A DNA stretch of 64,000 nucleotides. It comes from Fortiea contorta PCC 7126. Its GTDB lineage: Bacteria > Cyanobacteriota > Cyanobacteriia > Cyanobacteriales > Nostocaceae. The stretch is from the NCBI RefSeq assembly GCF_000332295.1, contig NZ_KB235930.1, positions 3,561,895-3,625,894 of the forward strand, given 5' to 3'. A program made the translations under genes and the position numbers. The notes below the pieces were generated by a model, which ran no database searches, was not told the origin of the DNA, and was given only the letters and a program-made list of their open reading frames with translations. This document shows positions 19,360-27,141 of the stretch, piece by piece (within the stretch, counting starts at the first letter, position 1; each line of letters starts with the position of its first letter).

Positions 19360-19615
19360 CTTGGGACTCCTTAATAACCTCATACCTATAAATGGTTGTG
19401 TGAGGTGCCTGTATGTTTTTGATGAGGATATGTGCGGTGATGGAAGAGATTATTAATGATAATGTTGCTACTACGAATCTTGTTCCTGCACTAAGTTTAT
19501 TTCGTTTAACAACTTTCCCCTTTCTGTATATCTTTATCAGCTTCTTCTTCTCTGGATTGAGGTTGTACATTCCCTCTAAGGCTGCTCGGTACTCATTGAG
19601 TCTATCATCTTCCAT
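19352..19615 (-). CDS. Small membrane protein of element A
   Basis: 87 residues from ATG 19615. The soluble N-terminal half is rich in Lys/Arg/Glu (MEDDRLNEYRAALEGMYNLN); a transmembrane helix follows (FVVATLSLIISSITAHILI), with a short C-terminal tail. The upstream GGGCGGC box supports the ATG at 19615; a start at 19636 is also open. The gene overlaps the preceding gene by 11 bases and the next by eight. No known family recognised. Confidence 0.55.
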   Translation of the reverse strand: MEDDRLNEYRAALEGMYNLNPEKKKLIKIYRKGKVVKRNKLSAGTRFVVATLSLIISSITAHILIKNIQAPHTTIYRYEVIKESQGE

Positions 19616-19880
19616 ATATCTGCCGCCCTTCATCAATTAGTCGTCCTACGTAAATGGTGGCGCCTACAACAAATGCTCCTATACCTAATGGAATGCCTAT
19701 CGTTGGAATCATAATGCTGGTTGTAATTGTGCCGCAGATAACGCTCCATGCTGTCATATGTCCTACTGTGTCGATCAATAAGTCGTACATCTTTTGTTCC
19801 TCTTTAATCCTTAATAAAGCCCCGATCTGGGTATCCTTGAGGCATGATTCTACTTCTTTTTGTGCCACCTGGGCATCCAA
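19605..19880 (-). CDS. Small membrane protein with two spans, element A
   Basis: 91 residues if started at TTG 19880; the only in-frame ATG starts are later (19793). A helical, charged N-terminus (AQVAQKEVESCLKDTQIGA) is followed by two hydrophobic spans (HMTAWSVICGTITTSIMIPT and IGIPLGIGAFVVGATIYVGR). The frame is also open upstream for about 40 codons without a conventional start. It is part of the chain of overlapping minus-strand genes ending in the ATPase. Function unknown. Confidence 0.5.
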   Translation of the reverse strand: MDAQVAQKEVESCLKDTQIGALLRIKEEQKMYDLLIDTVGHMTAWSVICGTITTSIMIPTIGIPLGIGAFVVGATIYVGRLIDEGRQIYGR

Positions 19881-19906
19881 GACACCCAGGTTATAAGCAC
19901 ATTCTG

Positions 19907-20343
19907 TTACTTCTTGTTGAAGAACGCCGACAGCATTGATTCCTGATCCGATTTCATCTGTTTCATTAATGCCTCCTGTCTTGCCTTGATTACCACGAAC
20001 TTTCCCATTTGTTCATCGGCTATAGATGAATGGCACTAAGAAAAGCCCAAAGGCTTGTGTCATCTGGTTCCCAGCCTCCAGGCTGGGAATGTATTTAAAA
20101 GAGGCTCTGCCTCTTGTCAAGCTACTGGAGGCGGAGCCTCCCAGAATGGGTTCGCTGCCTAGAGGCTGGGAAACAGTCAGAGCAAGGGCTGTATCTTTTC
20201 TTAGTGCCATTCGGCTCTAGATGAGTTCTTAAGGAATCCTTCTTTGGCTTTTTGTTGTAATGCAGCAAGGCGGGCTGCGGTAAATAAATAAGATTTGCTC
20301 CTGCCACAACAACAGTAGAGGATGAAGATGACGAGGTATATTA
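19907..20343 (-). pseudogene. Small membrane protein gene split by a MITE
   Basis: Two pieces in the same frame flank the MITE at 20029-20211. Upstream piece: hydrophobic VIYLVIFILYCCCG, then FTAARLAALQQKAKEGFLKNSS. Downstream piece: IADEQMGKFVVIKARQEALM and KQMKSDQESMLSAFFNKK, then TAA at 19907. Removing the MITE and one target copy joins the pieces exactly in frame. As it stands, the first piece stops inside the MITE end (SSRAEWH-stop). No start codon is visible at the upstream end, so the 5' end is also damaged or lies in doubt. The product would be a one-span protein with a charged helical tail. Confidence 0.6.
20029..20211. mobile_element. 183-bp MITE with AATGGCACTAAGAAAAG ends
   Basis: Perfect 17-bp terminal inverted repeats AATGGCACTAAGAAAAG. 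It is flanked by a 12-bp target duplication CGGCTATAGATG / CGGCTCTAGATG (one difference) at 20017-20028 and 20212-20223. It has no coding capacity; the inside has nested palindromes around CCCAGCCTC/GAGGCTGGG. The ends match those of the IS4-type remnant at 22427-23572, so it is a non-autonomous derivative of that IS. Confidence 0.85.
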
Positions 20344-20984
20344 CCTATCTAAGGCGTTCACTCCTAACTGCGATGCCAGCATAGCCCCCAGACAATTAAG
20401 AAAAATAGCAGTCGAAGAACGACGATTAATAAGAGTGCTGAAAAAGGTTGGTGTCTTAGGGTTAACAAGTATAGATGAGGTGCGGGCTAGTTACTCTGTT
20501 GGCAACCAAGACAAAATCAATCAGCATATCCAGGTACTCGCTGATGCAGTCCAAAAGGTTGAAAAATCAGATGCAATATTCTGGATGGAAAGACCATCAG
20601 ACCCAGAACAGAGTGTTGGGCGGACACAAGCATTGTATCGGATAGCACATAAAGTAATTACTTACCTAAATTCATTGATTAGTAATGAACCTACTGAAAC
20701 TACACCTGCGGTAAATAGTGAATCTACTGCACTCGCAGTAGTACACAGAAGACGGGAAACTCAAGGACAACGCCGCCCCAGTTCAGCTAATAACACCCCT
20801 TGCCGCTCCTAAGATGAAAGACATCAAAGCGGCGGTATATGAGGCGCTAGGTGTAACCACTAGCAAAGAAGTGAAGCGCCTAATGAATGAACGTGGTTTT
20901 ACCCCATCCGACCTACGAAAAAAAGATAGCTGGATTGCAATACAGCAGTTTATTAGTCAGCAACATCTACCAAGCGCAGCGTAA
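20288..20984 (+). pseudogene. Unrecognised gene, 5' end missing and frameshifted
   Basis: Open from 20288 without a start codon until GTG 20435. The frame reads SIAPRQLRKIAVEERRLIRV, then SIDEVRASYSVGNQDKINQH, to a stop at 20810-20812. At about 20745 the better-looking frame switches: after LAVVH the other frame gives TEDGKLKDNAAPVQLITPLA, then KDIKAAVYEALGVTTSKEVK to a stop at 20984. Loss of one CA from a CACACA tract would explain this. A 56-residue product from ATG 20814 (MKDIKAAVYEALG...) may still be made. The sequence is helical and charged, like a nucleic-acid-binding protein, but no family is recognised. Confidence 0.5.
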
Positions 20985-21117
20985 TCAAACGTAGCGTATT
21001 GTCAACACCAAGTTATTAACTATCCCAAGACTTTATTAACTAAATACTTTCAAATTAAATACCAAAACCACCAAATCCAATATTTTCGACATTCTTGCAT
21101 CCTAAAGGATATTAATA

Positions 21118-22437
21118 ATGTTTGCCACTAGACCCAAGCCAAAGAACGAAATCCCAGATCATCTAATTGAAAAACTGATGCCCCCAGCAGAAGGACGCAC
21201 CAGCATAGATGAAAAACAAATTAAGGAAATAATAGCACTTCTAAATAAAGAAGAATCTGCGGCTATCACAGATGAAGAATTAGAAGTTATTTTCACCATC
21301 TACCGAGATTGGCTGCTATATAAAGTTACAGAAGAATCTTATAATTGGTACCTAGCAAAAGCATTGAATAGAGAAGTTAATAACTTTACTCCTGCTACAG
21401 AAGAAATAGACATTATTAACCCTGTAATCAGTGTATTGCTAAATCTACTACTAAATCGAAAGTTAGATAATTTACATAAGGAAATGCTGCGTAGGGCGGC
21501 ATTAGAACCAAATGTAGAGTATTTTGGGGCACAAACCGAATCTATCCAGCAACAACAGCAACAAGCTCAATTACCAGCTAATGTATCAAATAGTCAAGTT
21601 ATTAAAGAAGAGGATATAGAAGTGAGAGAAGTAGTAATTAGTCAAGAAGCTCAAGTTAATAACGGCGCGATCGTAGATTTATTAAGTACAGTATTGGCAA
21701 AAATAGATGCACTTAATGAAAAAGTAGATTTACTTAATAGTAAAGTTGAATCATCCACTAATGAAGTGATTGTAGTCGCTAACCGTGCGGAAACATTTGA
21801 GCTTTCCATTATTAGCGAAGTGCGAGAGCAAAGAGAATATATTAAAGAATTGCGGAGTGATATATTCGCGGCATTTACACCAAATAACGAGCATATTGAG
21901 AACCAATCACCTGCTCCAGCACCTACACAATCACCAATAAGCGACGACGAAGAGGTAATAATTAGCCCATTCACTAAACAACCAGTCGTGCGGAAGCGAG
22001 CTATCATCACACAACCAGAAGTTATTAAGTCTGAACCTGTTGCAGAAACTGAATCTGAGCCTGAGCCAGCACCCGTAATTCAACAAGAATTAGCCTTAGA
22101 ACCTCTTGTAGAACAGCCAACAATTGAACCAACAATAAACGAACCTATAGGGGTGGAGGATGCCCTGATAAGTGAATTAACCACTCAGCTTATCAAACTA
22201 GGTAAACAATATCCTAATAAGATTCCTGCATTATTCAAGCAGCTAAAGGGGCGATATGGCGAAGATGCGATAAAGGCAGCGATTAATAAAGCTGAATTAA
22301 CAACTGACGATGGATGGACAGAAGCTAAATTTAATGCATATCAATCTGCTATAGAGAATGCATTTCCCGGCTGGCTAGATAGCTTGTCTGGTGAGCCTGT
22401 AGAGGAAACCACATCAGTTATAGAGGAATGGCACTAA
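21118..22437 (+). CDS. Coiled-coil, low-complexity protein truncated by IS
   Basis: 439 residues in the present form. Residues 1-150 are helical and charged, 150-260 hold a coiled coil (LLSTVLAKIDALNEKVDLLN), and 265-350 form a Pro/Glu/Thr-rich disordered region. Residues 355-425 form a compact helical part (LIKLGKQYPNKIPALFKQLK). The final codons EEWH-stop come from the terminal inverted repeat of the IS4-type remnant, so the native C-terminus has been lost. No enzymatic motif and no recognised family; a structural, partition or phage-tail-related role would be speculation. ATG follows AAAGGA. Confidence 0.6.
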   Translation: MFATRPKPKNEIPDHLIEKLMPPAEGRTSIDEKQIKEIIALLNKEESAAITDEELEVIFTIYRDWLLYKVTEESYNWYLAKALNREVNNFTPATEEIDIINPVISVLLNLLLNRKLDNLHKEMLRRAALEPNVEYFGAQTESIQQQQQQAQLPANVSNSQVIKEEDIEVREVVISQEAQVNNGAIVDLLSTVLAKIDALNEKVDLLNSKVESSTNEVIVVANRAETFELSIISEVREQREYIKELRSDIFAAFTPNNEHIENQSPAPAPTQSPISDDEEVIISPFTKQPVVRKRAIITQPEVIKSEPVAETESEPEPAPVIQQELALEPLVEQPTIEPTINEPIGVEDALISELTTQLIKLGKQYPNKIPALFKQLKGRYGEDAIKAAINKAELTTDDGWTEAKFNAYQSAIENAFPGWLDSLSGEPVEETTSVIEEWH

Positions 22438-22804
22438 GAAAAGCTATAAGCCATACACAACAAGGGATACAGCTTTTAATGCTAGAGAGCGCAGTAATGG
22501 GATGATCCAGGCGATCGCATCCTTCAAAATGATGTATGGCTGCCCCAAAAATTTTTCAAGGTAGAAAAAGCTTACTCGTCTATGAAATACTTTTTTGAGA
22601 CGAATAAGCCAACATCATAAACACCACTGTGACACTAAGAGTACAAATTCTCAAGGATAAATTCAGCCAGAGTTTGGGGCTGCCTTTTAAAGAACTATTG
22701 CCAGAAACCACAATTAGACAAGCAATCTCTGAATTAAAGATTAAATATAAAAAGCGATTATTCGACCCGTTAATAACGGTGTGGGCATTTTTATCTAACA
22801 GAAT

Positions 22805-22856
22805 ACATCCGTCAGGAGCCAGAATTCATGGCTGAATTCTGACTCCTGACGGATGT
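22805..22856. repeat. Long hairpin inside the IS remnant
   Basis: Two 24-base arms starting ACATCCGTCAGGAG and ending CTCCTGACGGATGT pair with a single mismatch around a four-base loop TGGC. It is far longer than a terminator stem and has the size of a palindromic mobile repeat. Confidence 0.8.
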
Positions 22857-22913
22857 GTTCTTCTTGTTAAAATATTCTCACCTTAAAACTCTATCCCTGT
22901 CTTGAAAAGTTCA

Positions 22914-23062
22914 GAGCGCCGGTTCCCGGCGCTCCGACTTTTCGCTTTATGGGTAGAGTATTCTGAATTCTGAATTCTGTATTCTGACTCCTGTTTTATT
23001 GAAACCCCCGGATTTATCCGTGGGGATATTCTGAATTCTGACTTCTGGCTTCTGACTCCTTT
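22914..23062. repeat. Palindrome and ATTCTGA repeat cluster inside the IS remnant
   Basis: A perfect hairpin GAGCGCCGG-TTC-CCGGCGCTC (22914-22934) is followed by tandem ATTCTGA/ATTCTGT units (about 22969-22992 and 23028-23060). Between them lies a short inverted repeat CCCCCGGAT-TTATCCGTGGGG (about 23006-23026). Such units are typical interspersed repeats of filamentous cyanobacteria. Confidence 0.65.
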
Positions 23063-23572
23063 TCATTTACTACTCTTTTAGATAAAGCAACTTATTCTAC
23101 TCTCGAAATTGTTGGGATTTACGGTAACCGTTGGGATGTTGAATTGGATTTAAGACATATAAAAACTACCTTGGGTATGGATATTTTACGATGTAAAACT
23201 CCTTCAATGATCCGCAAAGAAATTCATGCTTATTTACTGGCTTACAATTTACTTCGTAGCTTAATGTGGTCGGCAGGAACTACTTATAATACCCCGACAA
23301 ATCGCTTATCACTGCAATGGACTCGCCATCATTTAATTAATTTTATCCCCAAATTCGAGGCGGCTGACTCTCAAAAACGCCTGAGAATTTATCGCACTTT
23401 ACTGAAAGTTATTGTTCACAAAGCTGTCCTCGAACGTCCTGGTCGCTGTGAACCACGAGTTACTAAACGCCGCCCCAAAGCTTACCCCAGATTGACCAAA
23501 CCCAGACATGAATTACGTCATCAATTGCAAACTGCTTAATTGATAAGGCTTTCTGCTTTTCTTAGTGCCATT

Positions 23573-24119
23573 CCCCATTATTCTTTGTTTATTTTCTCTA
23601 GTGGGTATTTGGCTATTAATTTATAGTAGTTTATTATTCATTGATGGCAGAATGCAATCGATTCGGTTTTGGCCTTTTGCTATCGCATCAGTGGCTTCAG
23701 GTGTACTTGGTCTGTTACCATATCTGGCTTGGCGTGAACCTAATCAACAATTTTCTGGACAAAAGGATGCTTTTTTACATCTGCTGGATTCTCGCCTTTA
23801 CGGTATCGCTTTGACTTTAAGCACAGTTGTATTGCTTGTATATGGTTTTGCTTTTGGTGATTGGGGAGATTATGTGCAGCAGTTCCAAAGCGATCGCTTT
23901 ATTAATGGCATGAGCTTGGCATTTTGCCTATTTTATCTTTTATTTCCTACTATTGTGGGTGATGATATGGTTCGTCGCCGTTTCCCTAATGCCGAAATAT
24001 TTTTAGCAGTCGTATTTGTTCCTTTATTCGGTTCTCTTGCTTATCTTTGCCTGCGCCCTCCATTATTGTCATCAACTAATCACCAAAAATCATTCAAAGA
24101 AAAAAATACAATTTTGTAA
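23573..24119 (+). pseudogene. Cyanobacterial membrane protein, 5' end removed by the IS remnant
   Basis: About 180 residues remain. There are four or five hydrophobic spans, with PYLAWREPNQQFSGQKDAFL between the second and third and FPTIVGDDMVRRR before the last. This matches a conserved cyanobacterial membrane-protein family of unknown function whose members, as I recall, carry about 50 more N-terminal residues. Here the frame runs straight out of the IS inverted repeat, and the only start available is a GTG within it (23565), so the native N-terminus and promoter are gone. It lies 65-115 bp ahead of crtO on the same strand. Confidence 0.7.
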
Positions 24120-24234
24120 ATTTATTAGCACCATCACATGTAATGAATCAAAAAAATTATATAACCTACGAAAGATTTAAAGGTTGAATGTATTTTCTAA
24201 GATTGGGGAAATATTTTCTTCTCCAAGTGCAGTC

Positions 24235-25920
24235 ATGGAAGCTTATGACGTGGTAATTATTGGTGCCGGTCACAATGGCTTAGTATCTGCAGGATACTTA
24301 CTCAAAGCTGGTTATAGTGTCTTATTATTGGAAGGGCGATCGCTTCCTGGAGGTGGTTGTACAACTGAAGAACTAATGCCAAATCAAGCACCAGGGTTTA
24401 AGTTTAACCGCTGTGCCATCAATCACTTATTTATTTTCTTAGGGCCAGTTATCCAAGAATTAGAACTGCATAAGTACGGTTTAGAATATCTTGTTTGTGA
24501 CCCAGTAGCGTTTTGTCCTCATCCTGATGGCAAATATTTTTTAGCTCATAAATCTGTCGAAGCAACTTGTGCAGAAATTGCTCGTTACAGTCAACGTGAC
24601 GCTCAAAAATATGCTGAATATATCGATTTTTGGCAGCGTTTTGTCAAAGCCATTACACCCTTTTTTAATGCTCCTCCCAAATCAATTGTGGATATTATAG
24701 GTAATTACAATCTAACTAATCTGCAAGATTTATTTTCAATAGTAGGTGGGACTAACACTACTTTAGATTTAATCCGCACTTTATTTAGCAGTCCCATAGA
24801 TAATATCAACGAGTATTTTGATTGTGAATTTATCAAAGCACCTCTAGCCAGATTATCGGCAGAATTAAGTTCACCACCTTCGCAAAAAGCCATGTCTTTT
24901 GGCGCAATGATGTTGTTATTACGTCACAATCCTGGTATGGCTAGACCAAAAGGTGGTAGTGGCGCACTAGTCGAAGCTTTAGTGAGGTTAGTAAAGAGTA
25001 AAAGTGGTGTTATTCTTACCAATCAAAAGGTAGAAAAAGTTTTGGTAGATAACGGTAAAGCTGTCGGTGTGCGGGTTGCTGGTGGTAAAGAATATCGTGC
25101 TAACAAGGGTGTGATTTCTAATATTGACGCTAAACGTTTATTTCTGCAACTGATAGATACTAATGATGTAGATGCAAATTTGCAAGAAAAATTAGACCGT
25201 CGGATTGTCAACAACAATGAAACTATTCTCAAAATTGATTGCGCTTTATCTGAACCTTTGCACTTTGACAATCACAATCATCGAGATGAGTATTTAATGG
25301 GTTCTGTGTTGATTGCAGATTCCGTCAACCATGTAGAACAGGCTCATAGCGAAATTACTTTAGGAAAAATTCCTGATGACGATCCTTCAATGTATTTAGT
25401 AGTACCTACCGCACGCGATCCTGTAATGGCTCCACCAGGAAAACATACACTGTGGATTGAGTTTTTTGCTCCCTATCAAATTGCAGGTGCAGAAGGTACT
25501 GGTTTAAACGGTACTGGTTGGACAGATGAATTAAAAAACAAAGTTGCAGACAAAGTAATTGCTAAATTAGCTCAATATTCACCCAATTTGAAGCATTCAA
25601 TTATTGCTCGTTATGTAGAAAGTCCGGCAGAATTAGGAGAACGTTTAGGGTCATATAAAGGGAATTACTATCACATTGATATGACTTTAGAACAAATGCT
25701 TTGTTTCCGTCCTTTACCAGAGTTAGCTAACTATAAAACACCAATTGAAAACTTATATCTCACTGGTGCGGGAACTCATCCTGGCGGTTCAATTTCTGGG
25801 ATACCGGGGCGTAATTGTGCGCGGGTGTTTTTGCATAGCCAACAGCCAATATCTCAGACTATAAAGGAAGTGGGAGATTCGATTAAATCAACTATTACAT
25901 CTGTTTTTCAGGCTGAATAA
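24235..25920 (+). CDS. crtO: Beta-carotene ketolase CrtO (FAD-dependent, phytoene-desaturase type)
   Basis: About 561 residues. The FAD-binding GxGxxG appears at the N-terminus as YDVVIIGAGHNGLVSAGYLL, the conserved FNRCAINHLFIFLGP follows, and the C-terminus carries the desaturase-type FAD motif NLYLTGAGTHPGGSISGIPG. The sequence closely follows Synechocystis CrtO from memory, so a 4-ketolase making echinenone or canthaxanthin from beta-carotene is likely. Paralogues of this fold can have other carotenoid substrates. ATG 24235 matches the family start; a TTG at 24184 would add 17 residues. Its upstream partner gene was beheaded by an IS, which may affect expression. Confidence 0.85.
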   Translation: MEAYDVVIIGAGHNGLVSAGYLLKAGYSVLLLEGRSLPGGGCTTEELMPNQAPGFKFNRCAINHLFIFLGPVIQELELHKYGLEYLVCDPVAFCPHPDGKYFLAHKSVEATCAEIARYSQRDAQKYAEYIDFWQRFVKAITPFFNAPPKSIVDIIGNYNLTNLQDLFSIVGGTNTTLDLIRTLFSSPIDNINEYFDCEFIKAPLARLSAELSSPPSQKAMSFGAMMLLLRHNPGMARPKGGSGALVEALVRLVKSKSGVILTNQKVEKVLVDNGKAVGVRVAGGKEYRANKGVISNIDAKRLFLQLIDTNDVDANLQEKLDRRIVNNNETILKIDCALSEPLHFDNHNHRDEYLMGSVLIADSVNHVEQAHSEITLGKIPDDDPSMYLVVPTARDPVMAPPGKHTLWIEFFAPYQIAGAEGTGLNGTGWTDELKNKVADKVIAKLAQYSPNLKHSIIARYVESPAELGERLGSYKGNYYHIDMTLEQMLCFRPLPELANYKTPIENLYLTGAGTHPGGSISGIPGRNCARVFLHSQQPISQTIKEVGDSIKSTITSVFQAE

Positions 25921-26253
25921 TTGTCAATTAAATTAGTTTTTTTGGTCATTTGTGATTGGGTATCAGGAGCTAGGAATGAGGGGCTAGAGGCTAGGGATGA
26001 GGGGGAATAAAATTATTTTCTAATGCTCGATGCTTAATTTATTATTCTACTAATCTTAAATTTTCAAGCTTAAACCTGCCTTTTGATAGAGTTAACAATT
26101 GAAGTTAACAGTTAAATAGAAGGTATTAGGTATTGCCAAATAATTGTGTCAAGTAAAGCAGCTTTTCAGTGAAATATATAGAGCTTTATGATATTTTATT
26201 TGGCAGTTAATATTGAACTGAACAAAGATTGCACCATATCAAGAGAAAAAATT
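25921..26253. other. Intergenic region before the DUF4383 gene
   Basis: About 330 bp with short direct repeats (GGCTAGAGGCTAGGGATGAGGG) and AT-rich DNA. An open frame starting at 26188 is probably an artificial extension of the next gene. No RNA gene recognised. Confidence 0.4.
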
Positions 26254-26733
26254 ATGGAAAACATTGAAGCTGGAAAAATGGTAGAACGTTACTGTGCTTT
26301 GACTATCGGACTTCTGTTTTTAATATTAGGGCTGATAGGATTTACACCCGCTTTAGTATCTTTACCTGGAACAAATGAATCTTTTGTTTCTTTAGACGCA
26401 TCTCCTAACAGCTATGCTGCGGGATTTGGTTATATATTTGGTTTGTTTCCTACCAATTTTTTGCATAATTTGGTGCACTGTGCTGTGGGATTATTAGGAA
26501 TTACTTCTTATCTTAGTGCTAGCAGTGCGCGTCTATTTAATCGCGTCTTTGCGGTTGCTTATGCGGCATTAGCAATTGTAGGATTGTTACCCTTTGGTCA
26601 GACATTTTTTGGTTCAATGCCACTCTTTGGTAATAATGTTTGGCTGAATGCTCTATCAGCGATCGCTGCTGGTTACTATGGCGTTGTCATTCCATCTAAG
26701 GTCACGGGTGTTAGTGTTTCTCAAAATATTTAA
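26254..26733 (+). CDS. DUF4383 domain membrane protein
   Basis: 159 residues from ATG 26254, which has an AGAGAAAA box; the frame is open from 26188. Four transmembrane helices carry the DUF4383 features: an N-terminal RYCALTIGLLFLILGLIGF, the loop NSYAAGFGYIFGLFPTNFLHNLVH with its conserved N-x-x-H histidine, and C-terminal spans ending NALSAIAAGYYGV. Function unknown. A PsaJ-like peptide gene follows after 34 bp on the same strand, so the pair is probably one transcript. Confidence 0.8.
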   Translation: MENIEAGKMVERYCALTIGLLFLILGLIGFTPALVSLPGTNESFVSLDASPNSYAAGFGYIFGLFPTNFLHNLVHCAVGLLGITSYLSASSARLFNRVFAVAYAALAIVGLLPFGQTFFGSMPLFGNNVWLNALSAIAAGYYGVVIPSKVTGVSVSQNI

Positions 26734-26767
26734 TATCTCGAAAAATGCCACATTTTGGAATTATTGT

Positions 26768-26917
26768 ATGCAAAAACAAAACAAACAACTAGAATATTTT
26801 CATCGTTATCTTTCCCTAGCGCCAGTTCTGGCTGTTGTGTCGATATCAATTGCTTTTTCAACGTGGGTAATTTTTAATTACTTTTTCCCCGACCTTCTCT
26901 TTCATCCCATGCCATAA
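26768..26917 (+). CDS. PsaJ-like photosystem I subunit IX paralogue
   Basis: A 49-residue protein. After a polar N-terminus (MQKQNKQLEYFHR) it reads YLSLAPVLAVVSISIAFSTW through a single membrane span and ends NYFFPDLLFHPMP. PsaJ has the same architecture: YLSTAPVL near the N-terminus, one span, and FxPDLLFHP at the C-terminus. It is longer at the N-terminus than usual (about 40 residues) and lies apart from any psaF, which suggests a divergent second copy rather than the main psaJ. It is co-directional with the DUF4383 gene 34 bp upstream. Confidence 0.75.
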   Translation: MQKQNKQLEYFHRYLSLAPVLAVVSISIAFSTWVIFNYFFPDLLFHPMP

Positions 26918-27073
26918 GCCACAATTCAGCCACAGATTTGAACCTATAGCTCATAGTTTAATGCTGACAAGTATTTATAACTATGTTTTGTGCGATCGCC
27001 TTGGGTGTCACAACAAAAAAATCAGATTGATTTAATCAAGCAAACCACAATGCGATTGTTTTTATGCAATTCA

Positions 27074-27120
27074 AAAAAGCATGTAGAGATGTAATTTTAT
27101 TGTGTCTCTACATGCTTTTT
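27074..27120. terminator. Bidirectional terminator between psaJ-like and nadA
   Basis: Perfect 16-bp stem AAAAAGCATGTAGAGA / TCTCTACATGCTTTTT around a 15-base loop. It has A-tracts on one side and T-tracts on the other, so it can serve both converging genes. Its core belongs to the TGTAGAGA hairpin family. Confidence 0.85.
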
Positions 27121-27141
27121 GCACCTAATTTACTAATTTAA

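Larger units (their letters stand above)
14655..22426. mobile_element. Element A: degenerate tRNA-Ala-associated integrated element
   Basis: The region starts at the 3' end of tRNA-Ala, a classic integration target, and runs to an IS4-type remnant. It differs from its surroundings: AT-rich, almost free of HIP1 (one copy, at 18774), and packed with TTATTAA/TTAATAA (about 38 by hand count). It encodes a nuclease-like protein, small membrane proteins, a broken FtsK/HerA-like ATPase and unrecognised proteins. No integrase remains and I found no duplicate of the tRNA 3' end to its right, so the right border was probably lost when the IS4-type remnant formed. The type of element (plasmid-derived, phage-derived or ICE) is open. 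Confidence 0.65.
22629..23539 (+). pseudogene. IS4-family transposase, middle missing
   Basis: The N-terminal piece (about 57 residues, VQILKDKFSQSLGLPFKELL) runs to about 22800. The C-terminal piece starts near 23075 (DKATYSTLEIVGIYGNRW) and runs to 23539. The C-terminal piece contains the IS4 signature Y-(2)-R-(3)-E-(6)-K as YGNRWDVELDLRHIK. About 200 residues, including the first two catalytic aspartates, are absent, so the enzyme is dead. The space between holds repeat DNA, not coding sequence. Confidence 0.85.
22427..23572 (+). mobile_element. IS4-type insertion sequence remnant
   Basis: Bounded by inverted ends AATGGCACTAAGAAAAGC (left) and GCTTTTCTTAGTGCCATT (right). The flanks (TTATAGAGG on the left, CCCCATTATT on the right) share no target duplication, so the two ends probably come from different insertion events joined by recombination or deletion. 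The interior keeps the start and the end of an IS4-family transposase, separated by about 270 bp of palindromic repeats. Confidence 0.85.

Noticed and set aside
20026-20220. Open frames inside the MITE on both strands
   Set aside because: They follow from the palindromic structure of the MITE and carry no protein-like signal.
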